From NCBI RefSeq assembly GCF_001639725.1, contig NZ_LTAW01000001.1:248001-312000 (forward strand): a DNA stretch of 64,000 bases. The letters run 5' to 3'. The notes under the pieces are model-generated. The model was not told the DNA's origin. It saw nothing but the letters and a program-made list of their open reading frames with translations, and searched no databases. The DNA comes from Marinomonas atlantica. Lineage in GTDB: Bacteria > Pseudomonadota > Gammaproteobacteria > Pseudomonadales > Marinomonadaceae. Position 1 is the first letter of the stretch. Each line of letters opens with the position of its first letter. A program made the position numbers and the translations under genes. Of the stretch, positions 26,052 to 35,629 are shown in pieces.

Positions 26052-27578
26052 ATGAACTTTTTGACGAGTTTGTCAGAATCCATCATTCACTGGGGGGCGC
26101 TAATATTTTTGTGTGCTTTGGTTGTAGGGTGTGTGTACATCGCTTTTATGTACTGGGTTGATGTTAGCCAAACTAAACATACGATACGCCGAAATTATCC
26201 TGTCATTGGCCGCATGCGCTATACCCTTGAGCACATGGGAGAGTTTTTTCGCCAATACTTCTTTGCCTTTGACCGTGATGAGCGGCCGTTTGATCGTGCT
26301 GAGCGTTCTTGGGTTTACCGTGCTGCAAAACACGAAGATACCACAACGGCCTTTGGCTCGACACGCTCGTTAGAAACTCCTGGCGATATTTTCTTTGTCA
26401 GCAGCGTGTTTCCTAAATTGAAAGAAGAGGCGGTTAAACCAGCAGAAATTTGTATCGGTGAGCACACCGCGCGTCATCCATACCGAGCGTCGTCCTTAGT
26501 GAATATTTCCGGGATGAGTTATGGTGCCCTGTCTAAACCAGCAGTAAGAGCCTTATCAAAAGGTGCAAAACAAGCCGGTATATGGATGAATACTGGCGAG
26601 GGCGGTCTATCGCCTTATCATCTTGAAGGCGGCTGCGATATTGTCTTTCAAATTGGTACTGCAAAATACGGCGTGCAAGACGAACAAGGGCATTTAGACG
26701 ATGATCGTCTATTGAAAGTCGCTTCTTATGAGCAAGTGAAAATGATCGAGATTAAGCTGTCTCAAGGCGCGAAGCCTGGCAAAGGTGGCATGCTGCCAGG
26801 GGGAAAGGTAACCGCTGAAATCGCTGAGGTCCGCCATATCAAAGAGGGTGAAGATTCGATCAGCCCCAATCGTCATGTCGACATTTCTTGTACCGATGAT
26901 TTGCTTAACATGATTCACCATGTGCGTGAATTAACTGGCAAACCTACAGGTATCAAAATGGTGGTCGGTGATTTGAGCTTTTTTGATGAGTTCTTTTCTC
27001 GCATCCATCAGCGTGGTTTGGAGTATGCGCCTGACTTCATTACTTTGGACAGTGCTGATGGCGGTACGGGCGCAGCCCCGCAAACATTGATCGATTATGT
27101 AGGTGTAACCATCCGTGAGAGCTTACCTGAAGTTGTTAATCGCGTGACATCCTATGGCTTGCGTTCGCGTATCAAGATTATTGCAACAGGCAAATTAATC
27201 ACGCCTGGCAAAGCGGCTTGGGCTTTGGCAATGGGGGCGGATTTTGTGGTCAGTGCTCGTGGTTTCTTATTCTCATTAGGCTGTATTCAAGCGCTGAAAT
27301 GTAACCATAATACATGTCCTACAGGGATTACTACGCACGATACTGAGCTGCAAAAAGGGCTGGTGCCGGAAGAAAAATCTGTCCGTGTTGCAAACTACGC
27401 CAGTGAAATAGCGTACAGCATTGGTTTGATTGCTCATGCTTGTGGTGTGAGTGAAGCGCGCCAGCTTAATCGTAAGCATGTACGAATGATTCAAGATCAA
27501 AGTCATTCTGTTTGCTACGACGATGTGAATCCGTTGCCAAAAGAAAACGCTGACCGACATGAGGCGGATGCATTTTAA
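26052..27578 (+). CDS. Membrane-anchored FMN-binding glutamate-synthase-family protein
   Basis: The 508-residue protein has one or two N-terminal helices (IIHWGALIFLCALVVGCVYI) and then the glutamate-synthase central/FMN domain: SSLVNISGMSYGALSKPAVR, TGEGGLSPYHLEGGCDIVFQ, GAKPGKGGMLPGGKV, DSADGGTGAAPQTLIDYVGV and LKCNHNTCPTGITT. The last includes Cys residues of the 3Fe-4S cluster type in GltB. There is no glutaminase domain, so it is not a complete glutamate synthase. Stand-alone proteins of this family are common but uncharacterised; they may be membrane oxidoreductases. It is transcribed alone. Confidence 0.85.
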   Translation: MNFLTSLSESIIHWGALIFLCALVVGCVYIAFMYWVDVSQTKHTIRRNYPVIGRMRYTLEHMGEFFRQYFFAFDRDERPFDRAERSWVYRAAKHEDTTTAFGSTRSLETPGDIFFVSSVFPKLKEEAVKPAEICIGEHTARHPYRASSLVNISGMSYGALSKPAVRALSKGAKQAGIWMNTGEGGLSPYHLEGGCDIVFQIGTAKYGVQDEQGHLDDDRLLKVASYEQVKMIEIKLSQGAKPGKGGMLPGGKVTAEIAEVRHIKEGEDSISPNRHVDISCTDDLLNMIHHVRELTGKPTGIKMVVGDLSFFDEFFSRIHQRGLEYAPDFITLDSADGGTGAAPQTLIDYVGVTIRESLPEVVNRVTSYGLRSRIKIIATGKLITPGKAAWALAMGADFVVSARGFLFSLGCIQALKCNHNTCPTGITTHDTELQKGLVPEEKSVRVANYASEIAYSIGLIAHACGVSEARQLNRKHVRMIQDQSHSVCYDDVNPLPKENADRHEADAF

Positions 27579-27616
27579 CGTCTCTATCGATCTATAAAAT
27601 TTAGTAATTCACTCGC

Positions 27617-27660
27617 CGCCACAGACAAGCATTAAGATTAACGTATGCTTGTCTGTGGCG
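27617..27660. terminator. 16-bp perfect inverted repeat between convergent genes
   Basis: CGCCACAGACAAGCAT (27617-27632) is exactly reverse-complementary to ATGCTTGTCTGTGGCG (27645-27660), with a 12-base loop. It lies between two converging genes but lacks a T-tract on either side, so it may be a factor-dependent or bidirectional terminator, or an mRNA 3'-end stabiliser. Confidence 0.55.
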
Positions 27661-27666
27661 TATCAG

Positions 27667-29817
27667 TTAACTTCTTCTGCGCCATGCATGATAACGCGCA
27701 AGCCATGTCATGATGGCCTTAGGCGCGTGGGATTTTTTCCATTCTCCAGCGGCATATTTGTTGGCCTCAGCCCAAGTTGGATAAGCATGAATGGTGCCCA
27801 ATACTTTGTTTAATCCGAGTCCATGTTTCATCGCTAGAACAAACTCAGGCAGCATTTCTCCCGCTTGTTCAGCCACAATGGTGACACCTAAGATACGGTC
27901 TTTGTTGGGCTCAGTGAGAACCTTGATAAAACCGGTGGCTTGGCTTTCAGTAATGGCGCGATCCAAATCAGACACATCGTAAACCGTTACTTCATAGTCA
28001 ATGTTTTGAGCGTTGGCCTCGGCTTCGTTCAGTCCCACACGAGCCACTTGAGGCTCAACAAAAGTGACTGCAGGAATCACACGATAATCGGCCTTAAAGC
28101 GTTTTAACTGGCCAAATAGGGCGTTTACGCTGGCATACCAAGCTTGGTGTGCTGCTACGTGCGTTAATTGGTATGGCCCTGCGACATCGCCCGCCGCCAA
28201 AATGTTCGGATACAAGGTTTCTAAAAACGCATTCGTCTCGATGGTTCGTTCGCAAGGGATGCCCAATTCTTCCAAGCCAAAGCCTTCTAAGCGTGCTTGG
28301 CGACCTAACGCTAGCAGCACATAGTCAAACTCGATACGGCTTTCTTTACCCTTCTCAGAAGCATAGACGCTGGCTTGGCCATCTTCAAAAACGAAGTGTG
28401 TGGCGTGTGTTTGTAATCGTATATCGATGCCTTCGGCCGCTAGCTTATCTTTGACTAAGCTGCTGACATCCTTATCCTCTCTTGATAGTAAAGACTCACT
28501 TTTTTCAAGCAAAGTGACTTGGCTACCAAGACGCTGCAGTGCTTGGGATAATTCACAGCCAATGGGACCTCCGCCTAGAACTAATAAACGCTTAGGTGGT
28601 ACATCTAAGTCCTTAAATGTTTGCCAAAGAGTATCGCTGGTGACGTACGGAACGTCATCTAAGCCTTTCATTTTAGGCACAAAAGGTCGAGCTCCGGTGG
28701 CAATGACGATGCTGCGACTGGTTAGTGTGTCCTCACTTCCATCAGGGGAAGTAATGCGAACGGTCCAAGGGTCTATCAGCTTAGCGTGGCCTTGACGCAC
28801 ATCGACACCGAGATTGGTATAACGCTCAATGCTATCGTGTGGTTCAATTTGGCTGATTACGTCCTGCACGCGAGCCATAACGGTTTTAAACGAGAACTCT
28901 GGTGTGGCATTGGTTAAGCCGTAACGCTCGGCATGACGCATCTGATGCGCTACTTTGGCACTTTTGATCAAGGCTTTACTTGGTACACAGCCAAAGTTGA
29001 GGCAATCGCCTCCCATATGTTGTTGTTCTATAAGGGTAACTTTGGCTTTTACTGTAGCTGCAATGTAGGCGCTTACTAACCCTGCAGCGCCTCCACCTAA
29101 AACGATTAGGTTACGATCGAAATGCTTTGGTGGTTGATGCTGCTCGTACACTCGACGCTTTTTGATGAAGCCCAGTACCAGTTTTGCTATCCAAGGAAAA
29201 ATACCCAACAGAGCGAACGAAGCGAGTAAGCTCGGAGAAACAATACTGCTAAGGCTGTCGATCTGAGCCAATTGTGTGCCTGCGTTCACGTACACGGCTG
29301 TGCCTGCCAACATGCCGACTTGAGACACCCAGTAAAAGGTCCAAGTTTTGATTGGAGTTAAACCCATGAGTAAGTTGATTAAAAAGAAAGGGAAAACCGG
29401 CACCAAACGAAGTGTGAATAAGTAAAATCCCCCATCTTTTTCAACGCCTTGGTTGATCGCCTTTAAGCGTTGATGAAAGCGTTTTTGCACCCAGTCACGC
29501 AAAAAGAAACGTGCGCCAATGAAAGCGAGCGTAGCGCCTAATGTGCTGGCAAAGGAAATAATCGCCAGACCCCAAGCTAAACCAAATAGAGCGCCGCCAG
29601 CCAACGTTAGCAATGTCGCACCAGGAATGGACAGCGCTGTCATCAACACATACAGCACAAAGAAAACGAGGGTGACTAAAATAGGCTGTTGATCTCGCCA
29701 GTCCTGAAATTGCGCTAGGTTTTGCTGCATCGAAGTGAGCGTAAGATAGTCACCAAATTGGGTGAAAAGGATGACGCCCAACAATAAAACAGTACAGGCT
29801 AAAACAATTTTTTTCAT
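27667..29817 (-). CDS. TVP38/TMEM64 membrane domain fused to FAD-dependent disulfide oxidoreductase
   Basis: This 716-residue protein has an N-terminal TVP38/TMEM64 (DedA-like, VTT) membrane domain over about residues 1-225, with GARFFLRDWVQKRF and LRLVPVFPFFLINLLMGLTP, and a C-terminal pyridine nucleotide-disulphide oxidoreductase: FAD loop VLGGGAAGLVSAYIA, redox Cys pair GGDCLNFGCVPSKALIK, NAD loop VLGGGPIGCELSQAL and dimerisation domain HAYPTWAEANKYAAG. The soluble half resembles mercuric reductase and lipoamide dehydrogenase. The fusion likely places a flavin disulfide reductase on the cytoplasmic face of the inner membrane. The substrate is unknown, and it is monocistronic. Confidence 0.88.
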   Translation of the reverse strand: MKKIVLACTVLLLGVILFTQFGDYLTLTSMQQNLAQFQDWRDQQPILVTLVFFVLYVLMTALSIPGATLLTLAGGALFGLAWGLAIISFASTLGATLAFIGARFFLRDWVQKRFHQRLKAINQGVEKDGGFYLFTLRLVPVFPFFLINLLMGLTPIKTWTFYWVSQVGMLAGTAVYVNAGTQLAQIDSLSSIVSPSLLASFALLGIFPWIAKLVLGFIKKRRVYEQHQPPKHFDRNLIVLGGGAAGLVSAYIAATVKAKVTLIEQQHMGGDCLNFGCVPSKALIKSAKVAHQMRHAERYGLTNATPEFSFKTVMARVQDVISQIEPHDSIERYTNLGVDVRQGHAKLIDPWTVRITSPDGSEDTLTSRSIVIATGARPFVPKMKGLDDVPYVTSDTLWQTFKDLDVPPKRLLVLGGGPIGCELSQALQRLGSQVTLLEKSESLLSREDKDVSSLVKDKLAAEGIDIRLQTHATHFVFEDGQASVYASEKGKESRIEFDYVLLALGRQARLEGFGLEELGIPCERTIETNAFLETLYPNILAAGDVAGPYQLTHVAAHQAWYASVNALFGQLKRFKADYRVIPAVTFVEPQVARVGLNEAEANAQNIDYEVTVYDVSDLDRAITESQATGFIKVLTEPNKDRILGVTIVAEQAGEMLPEFVLAMKHGLGLNKVLGTIHAYPTWAEANKYAAGEWKKSHAPKAIMTWLARYHAWRRRS

Positions 29818-30119
29818 ATAATTTTACCCGATTAAATAAGGTGATTATGCCACTCTAGTTTTGTCTGTTATTAGACGGAAGCGCTAGAAAAATATTACAT
29901 CACTAACAAATAAAAATAATTTGATTTACATATGGCTTTTTTCGTGAGGTGGCTAAGTATTAGTTTTCATTAAATTAGTGACTTGTGGGTGCACATTTTA
30001 CGCAAATTCTTAACAAACGGGGAACAGTACTACTGAGCTTTTACCTTTTGTGAAAATAGTTTCTACTCTAAATAAACAAACCGCCACTTTATTATTTTCA
30101 CTGGGAGTTCATTTGTACC
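29818..30119. promoter_or_regulatory. Divergent promoter region between the oxidoreductase and gcd
   Basis: This 302-bp AT-rich spacer separates two divergently transcribed genes and should hold both promoters. I see no coding frame or clear dyad. The gcd start is preceded by GGGAG at spacing about 13. Confidence 0.4.
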
Positions 30120-32456
30120 ATGATTCTTTTAACCGTACTGTTTAATGTAATGGGTATTGCGTTATCTGCCGGTGGAGTTTGGCTCTTAGCTCTCGGTGGA
30201 AGCCCTTACTATTTGATTGCTGGCTTAATGTTTATCGTCGTCGGTGTGACGCTTAAGCGTCGCCGAGTAGTGGCCAATTCTGTTTACGCCTTGCTACTAC
30301 TGGGAACAATGGCGTGGGCACTTTGGGAGTCAGGACTAAACTGGTGGCCACTCGCGAGTCGAATGGGGCTTTGGTTAGTGATGGCAGTGCCTCTATTGAT
30401 TTTCGTACGACGCCAAGGTGTGCGTGCCAATGCTTTGTTACTGCCCGTGTGGGCAATTTGTGGAGCGATCACGTTAAGTCCACTGGCAATGGAAGACTCT
30501 ACTGCGGTTAAAGGCACGATGGCAGAAAAAGTCATTGATGAAGATGCCAATACTGGTCTTGAAGGGCAAGATGAGTGGTTGGCTTATGGCCGCAGTAATC
30601 TCGGGCAACGCTTTTCACCTACGAATCAAATTACTATCGAGAATGTTTCAGATCTTGAATTAGCATGGGAGTACCAAACGGGCGATACCAAAGGGCCGAA
30701 AGATGTCACGGAAACTACTTATCAAGCAACCCCCCTTAAAATTGGCAATGCTCTGTATCTTTGTACCCCTCACAACTGGTTGATTGCACTGGATGCCGAT
30801 ACGGGCAAAGAACTTTGGAAGTACGATGCCAAAGTACCTGCAGAGAGTCAGCGTCAGCATCAGACGTGCCGCGGTGTTTCGTATTTGCCTTCAAGTAACT
30901 CAAACACGCAAAATATCGCCATGAAAATGACACAGCCTTCTGAAGACTTAGCGCCGGTTCAGTGTGATGCTCAGTTATTTATGCCAACATCAGATGCTCG
31001 CTTGTTGGCGTTTGATCCGGTGACAGGGGCGCTGTGTAAGAACTTTGCTGACGCTGGTACGTTAGACTTAATGCATAACATGCCTTACAAACAGTCGGGC
31101 TACTACTATTCCACGTCGCCACCGTTAGTGGCCAATGGCAAAGTGGTGGTCGCTGGTGCTGTAAACGATAATTATGCGGTTAACTCGCCATCGGGTGTGA
31201 TCCGTGGTTACGATGTGAAGACCGGTGAGTTGAAGTGGAACTGGGATGCTGGCCACCCTGAGGACACGACACCCATTGGAGCAGATGAAACGTATGCGGT
31301 TAGCTCGCCAAATAGCTGGTCGGTAGCAAGTGCGGACGAAGAACTTGGTTTGGCTTATTTTCCAATGGGCAACCGTACACCTGATCAATTAGGGATGTAC
31401 CGCTCTCCTGCGGATGAAAAGTACTCTACGTCTGTTGTGGCGTTGAGTCTTGAAACGGGCCAAGCGCAATGGGTGCAACAATTTGTGCATCATGATTTGT
31501 GGGACATGGATACGCCTGCACAGCCCGTTCTGATTGACTTAGACACGGACGATGGTAAGCAGCCTGCATTGGTAGTTCCAACGAAGCAGGGCGATGTCTA
31601 TGTACTGAACCGTGCAACAGGCAAACCGATTTTTCCTATCTCTGAAGAACCCGCACCTAAAGGTGCCATCCCTGGCGACTTTACTGCGCCAACTCAGCCG
31701 ACATCAGCGGTTACGTTTAAGCCTGATCCGCTGACAGAAGCCAAAATGTGGGGGGCCACACCTATCGACCAGATGTTGTGCCGTATTGAGTTCAACAGCT
31801 TGAATTACGAAGGTCGTTACACGCCGCCCTCTGAAGAAGGCTCTTTGATATATCCCGGTAACTTTGGCGTGTTCAACTGGGGCAGTGTAGCCGTCGACCC
31901 CAAACGCCAAGTGATGTTTGGTATGCCACTGTACTTAGCTTTTACGTCCAAGCTAGTGGCCAAAAAAGGCCAAGATTTGGGTGAAACGAATCAAGGTGAG
32001 CAAGGCCTTAACGAGAACGCAGGCGCATCTTATGCCGTGCAAATGGGGCCATTTTTGTCTCCTATTGGTATCCCATGTCAGCAACCACCATGGGGGTATG
32101 TTGCTGGGGTTGATCTGCAAACGGGCCAAACAGCGTGGCAACATAAAAACGGCACCATTGAGGATCTAACACCACTGAAATTACCGATCAAAATGGGCGT
32201 TCCTGGTATCGGTGGGCCGATTATAACAGACAGCGGTGTCGCATTTATGGCTGCAAGTGTGGACAACTATTTACGCGCCTACAATGTCAAAACAGGTGCC
32301 CAGTTATGGGAAACGCGCTTGCCAGCCGGTGGCCAAGCTACACCTATGACATACTTGAATAGTCAAGGTGAGCAAATGGTCATACAAGTAGCAGGTGGTC
32401 ATGGCTCTCTGGGTACGACTATCGGGGATTATGTTGTGGCCTATAAGTTACCCTAA
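30120..32456 (+). CDS. gcd: Membrane-bound PQQ-dependent glucose/quinate/shikimate dehydrogenase
   Basis: The 778-residue protein has five N-terminal transmembrane helices within about residues 1-125, followed by a periplasmic eight-bladed PQQ propeller beginning at DEWLAYGRSNLGQRFSPTNQ. PQQ-domain signatures include WEYQTGDTKGP, GTLDLMHNMPYKQSGYYYST, GRYTPPSEEG and the C-terminal QVAGGHGSLGTTIGDYVVAY. It oxidises aldoses (or quinate/shikimate) in the periplasm, passing electrons to ubiquinone. Length matches Gcd (796 in E. coli). No PQQ-biosynthesis genes are in this window, so PQQ comes from elsewhere in the genome or from outside. It is followed by a strong terminator. Confidence 0.92.
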   Translation: MILLTVLFNVMGIALSAGGVWLLALGGSPYYLIAGLMFIVVGVTLKRRRVVANSVYALLLLGTMAWALWESGLNWWPLASRMGLWLVMAVPLLIFVRRQGVRANALLLPVWAICGAITLSPLAMEDSTAVKGTMAEKVIDEDANTGLEGQDEWLAYGRSNLGQRFSPTNQITIENVSDLELAWEYQTGDTKGPKDVTETTYQATPLKIGNALYLCTPHNWLIALDADTGKELWKYDAKVPAESQRQHQTCRGVSYLPSSNSNTQNIAMKMTQPSEDLAPVQCDAQLFMPTSDARLLAFDPVTGALCKNFADAGTLDLMHNMPYKQSGYYYSTSPPLVANGKVVVAGAVNDNYAVNSPSGVIRGYDVKTGELKWNWDAGHPEDTTPIGADETYAVSSPNSWSVASADEELGLAYFPMGNRTPDQLGMYRSPADEKYSTSVVALSLETGQAQWVQQFVHHDLWDMDTPAQPVLIDLDTDDGKQPALVVPTKQGDVYVLNRATGKPIFPISEEPAPKGAIPGDFTAPTQPTSAVTFKPDPLTEAKMWGATPIDQMLCRIEFNSLNYEGRYTPPSEEGSLIYPGNFGVFNWGSVAVDPKRQVMFGMPLYLAFTSKLVAKKGQDLGETNQGEQGLNENAGASYAVQMGPFLSPIGIPCQQPPWGYVAGVDLQTGQTAWQHKNGTIEDLTPLKLPIKMGVPGIGGPIITDSGVAFMAASVDNYLRAYNVKTGAQLWETRLPAGGQATPMTYLNSQGEQMVIQVAGGHGSLGTTIGDYVVAYKLP

Positions 32457-32483
32457 TCGAAAGTCTCAGTCTGCAAGACCACT

Positions 32484-32507
32484 AAGCCCAGCCCTGCTGG
32501 GCTTTTT
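32484..32507 (+). terminator. Intrinsic terminator after gcd
   Basis: AAGCCCAGC (32484-32492) and GCTGGGCTT (32496-32504) form a 9-bp stem, followed by a T run and a further T-rich tail. Confidence 0.85.
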
Positions 32508-32673
32508 ATTTCTTTTAGTTTTTTAATTGGAGGGGATATGAGTTTTTAGTTATAACGAAACGATGCCATAAAAGTACGATTTGATATTGGCGACAGTGTT
32601 GAGAATTCCCTATCATGCCCGCCTAACCGTAGCCAAAAGCTGCGAAATTCAAGTAATTAAGCTGGAAACAACA

Positions 32674-33996
32674 GTGACTATGAACAAACCTACCCCTGTG
32701 GCATTGCTGCCATTGCTTCTCTTTTTGACGCTTTTCGTCGGCAGTGGTCTTTGGTACCAAAGCCAAGACGTTGATTTTGCGTTCTATCAAATTCAAGCGC
32801 CTGTGGCGATTTTGCCAGCTTTGGTATTGGCTATATTGCTAAGCCGTGGCGCTTTAAATGACCGTATTGAAACCTTTATGAAAGGTGTGGGTGATCCCAC
32901 TATCATTACGATGGTGTTGATTTACTTGCTGGCAGGTGCCTTTGCGAGCGTGGCGAAAGCCATTGGTGGGGTCGATGCAACGGTGAACTTTGGTTTAAGC
33001 ATTATCCCTCCGAGCTTTATTTTACCTGGGATCTTCATCATCACCGCTTTTGTAGCGACGTCGATGGGGACTTCTATGGGAACAATCGCAGCGATTGCAC
33101 CGATTGCACTGGGTGTAGCGGATGCCGCTGATTTACCGTTGCTCACGACGGTGGGTGCTGTGGTGGGTGGCGCGATGTTTGGTGATAACTTGTCGATTAT
33201 TTCGGATACGACGATAGCCGCAACGCGCACTCAAGGTTGTGAAATGCGTGATAAATTCCGTATGAACTTTAAAATCGCATTACCTGCCGCGTTATTGGTG
33301 TTGGTATGGCTCTTTTTTCAAGGCTCACACGCACAAGTTGAAGATCTGCAGGACTTTGATATCTGGTTAGTTTTGCCTTATCTAACCGTTCTAGTGTTGG
33401 CTGTGCTCGGTGTTAACGTGCTGTTAGTATTGTTTTCAGGCATTGTGTTGGCTGGGGCTATTGGCTTGCTAACGATGGCGGATTACAGTGTGGCAAGCTT
33501 GTCAAAAGATATTTACTCAGGCTACACCGGTATGCAAGAAATCATGATTCTGTCTTTGCTGATCGGCGGCTTGGGCGGTCTGATGAAGTCCCAAGGTGGT
33601 TTGGAATGGATCGTACAAACGATTGAATCGATCAGTCGCCGGTTGGGTGCCAAAGAAGGCTCCCAGAGAGCGGGCGAATTAAGTATCAGTGCGTCGGTTG
33701 CGCTTACTAACTTATGTACAGCAAATAACACGGTCGCTATTTTGATCAACGGTTCCGTTGCAAAAGATGTGGCGACTCGATATGGCGTGGATCCGCGTCG
33801 TAGCGCGAGCTTATTGGATATCTTCTCTTGTGTTATACAAGGCCTGATACCTTACGGCGCGCAAATCCTATTGGCGTCTTCATTGGCCGGTATCTCACCC
33901 ATTGAATTGATTACACACGTTCAATACAGCTGGATTTTAGCACTGGTTGCGTTGACTTCGATCCTATTTGGCTGGCCGAAACCAAAGACGCTATAA
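32674..33996 (+). CDS. Na+/H+ antiporter NhaC-family protein (first of a pair)
   Basis: The protein of about 440 residues has around eleven transmembrane segments with family motifs TSMGTSMGTIAAIAPIALGV and GGAMFGDNLSIISDTTIAAT, and a second-half TNLCTANNTVAILING segment. NhaC-family carriers exchange Na+ for H+ (or related substrates) at the inner membrane. The frame opens at 32581, but GTG 32674, after GCTGGAAAC, or ATG 32680 are better starts. It converges on a second, only distantly similar NhaC-family gene, with a shared terminator. Ion specificity is not determinable. Confidence 0.85.
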   Translation: MTMNKPTPVALLPLLLFLTLFVGSGLWYQSQDVDFAFYQIQAPVAILPALVLAILLSRGALNDRIETFMKGVGDPTIITMVLIYLLAGAFASVAKAIGGVDATVNFGLSIIPPSFILPGIFIITAFVATSMGTSMGTIAAIAPIALGVADAADLPLLTTVGAVVGGAMFGDNLSIISDTTIAATRTQGCEMRDKFRMNFKIALPAALLVLVWLFFQGSHAQVEDLQDFDIWLVLPYLTVLVLAVLGVNVLLVLFSGIVLAGAIGLLTMADYSVASLSKDIYSGYTGMQEIMILSLLIGGLGGLMKSQGGLEWIVQTIESISRRLGAKEGSQRAGELSISASVALTNLCTANNTVAILINGSVAKDVATRYGVDPRRSASLLDIFSCVIQGLIPYGAQILLASSLAGISPIELITHVQYSWILALVALTSILFGWPKPKTL

Positions 33997-34008
33997 GCGT
34001 TTAATGCA

Positions 34009-34051
34009 AAAAAAACCGCTTGCCGTAACATTTACGGCAAGCGGTTTTTTT
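34009..34051. terminator. Strong bidirectional terminator between convergent antiporter genes
   Basis: A-rich ACCGCTTGCCGTAA on the left pairs with TTACGGCAAGCGGT on the right, with a very short loop and A and T tracts on either side. Both converging NhaC-type genes can terminate here. Confidence 0.9.
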
Positions 34052-34108
34052 ATGACTGTCATCCCCAGCCCATTTAGGGAATAGGTCGGTGATAACTGTC
34101 AAATAGCA

Positions 34109-35629
34109 TTATTTTGAATAAGCACCTGATGCACTGCGCTCAGATAATGAGCCTTCTGCATAATCTGCAATGGCTTCACCTTGTTTCTCCCAAAGGGCTT
34201 GTTCTTCAGCCGTTGCTTTTGGCGAGAACACACCAATTTGTGCGTAGATCAGACCCAGTACAGGAGAGATCCAACAAGCGAAAGCAAGTGGGATGTACAA
34301 TAGGTTTTCAAAGTTACCATCACCGATTGTCAAACCCAATGCACCGATAACAAACGCACCGCCCGCATTCCAAGGGACAAGTGGTGATACCAGTGTACCG
34401 CCTTCTTCGATTGCACGAGATAAGTTCAACGTGGAGTATTTCATGCCACGATACACCGGCGCGTACATACGACCAGGCAGTGCGATCGATAGGTACGGGT
34501 CACCTGCTACTAGGTTAGTTGCGACAGATGTAAGTGTCGCAGACGTTTGAATGCCACGGAATGAATCTACTTTTGACATAATGGCTGCGATGATCGCCTC
34601 AAGACAGCGTGTTTTCTCTAAAGCACCACCAAAACCAAGGGCAATCAAGATCAACGAAATTGTCCACATCATCGATTGAATACCACCACGATTTAATAGA
34701 CTGTTGATCGCATCAGACGATGTTTGAATAGAGTAACCACTGTTTGCATACGTTAAAACGTCATGTACGCCAGCGCCTTGAGTGAACATTGCAACAGCCG
34801 CACCCGTTAACACACCCGCAAAAAGAGAGGGAATTGGGGGCATACGTTTGACGGCCAACACGATGACAACAAGTGCTGGTAATAGCAACCATGCTGAAAT
34901 TTCGAAGTTATTTTGCAAAGACGTTGTTATCGAATTAATGCGCTCAAACGATGCACTATCGGTGTCGATTAAAGTAAAACCAGCCACTAAGTAAATAACC
35001 AATGCGATCAACATTGATGGCACAGTCGTTGGCATCATATTTTTAATGTGAGAAAACACATCCGTGCCAGTCACTGCAGGCGCTAGGTTTGTTGTATCTG
35101 ACAGAGGTGAAACCTTGTCGCCGAAGAAAGCGCCAGATACTACGGCACCTGCAGTCCAGTACATAGGAATCTCAAAACCTGCACCGATCCCCATCAAGGC
35201 CAAACCAACTGTACCTACTGTTCCCCATGAAGTACCTAGTGAAAGCGATACAACGGAACACAGAATCATGGCTGCCGCTAGGAAAATCTGTGGTGACAAT
35301 AAGGTCAGTCCATAATAGATCAATGTCGGCACAGTACCAGAAGCAATCCATACACCGACAATCATGCCTACCAAAATCAACACAGATACTGAGGGCATTG
35401 ACACATGAATAACATGGAAAATACCTTCTTCGATATCCTTCCAACGAAGTCCCAATTTTATTCCGACTAACGCTGTAATGGCTAAGCCAATAGCTAATGG
35501 AATATGAGGAGTAAAATCACCGAAGTAGAAGATTTGAACACCGAGTATTGCTAGCGTCAAAATAACGGGCACAAGTGCTAAGCCGAAGCTTGGCATCTGC
35601 GCCGTTTTAGTGGGTTGGTTTATCGCCAT
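34109..35629 (-). CDS. nhaC: Na+/H+ antiporter NhaC
   Basis: At 506 residues with about eleven to twelve transmembrane helices, this is the more typical NhaC: SLGTSWGTVGTVGLALMGIG, VVSGAFFGDKVSPLSDTTNL with APAVTG, and VAGDPYLSIALPGRMYAP. It should export Na+ in exchange for protons, supporting pH and sodium homeostasis in a marine cell. It is transcribed alone from the minus strand, convergent with the antiporter gene at 32.7 kb. The start ATG 35629 follows AGGAACCTAAC. Confidence 0.92.
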   Translation of the reverse strand: MAINQPTKTAQMPSFGLALVPVILTLAILGVQIFYFGDFTPHIPLAIGLAITALVGIKLGLRWKDIEEGIFHVIHVSMPSVSVLILVGMIVGVWIASGTVPTLIYYGLTLLSPQIFLAAAMILCSVVSLSLGTSWGTVGTVGLALMGIGAGFEIPMYWTAGAVVSGAFFGDKVSPLSDTTNLAPAVTGTDVFSHIKNMMPTTVPSMLIALVIYLVAGFTLIDTDSASFERINSITTSLQNNFEISAWLLLPALVVIVLAVKRMPPIPSLFAGVLTGAAVAMFTQGAGVHDVLTYANSGYSIQTSSDAINSLLNRGGIQSMMWTISLILIALGFGGALEKTRCLEAIIAAIMSKVDSFRGIQTSATLTSVATNLVAGDPYLSIALPGRMYAPVYRGMKYSTLNLSRAIEEGGTLVSPLVPWNAGGAFVIGALGLTIGDGNFENLLYIPLAFACWISPVLGLIYAQIGVFSPKATAEEQALWEKQGEAIADYAEGSLSERSASGAYSK

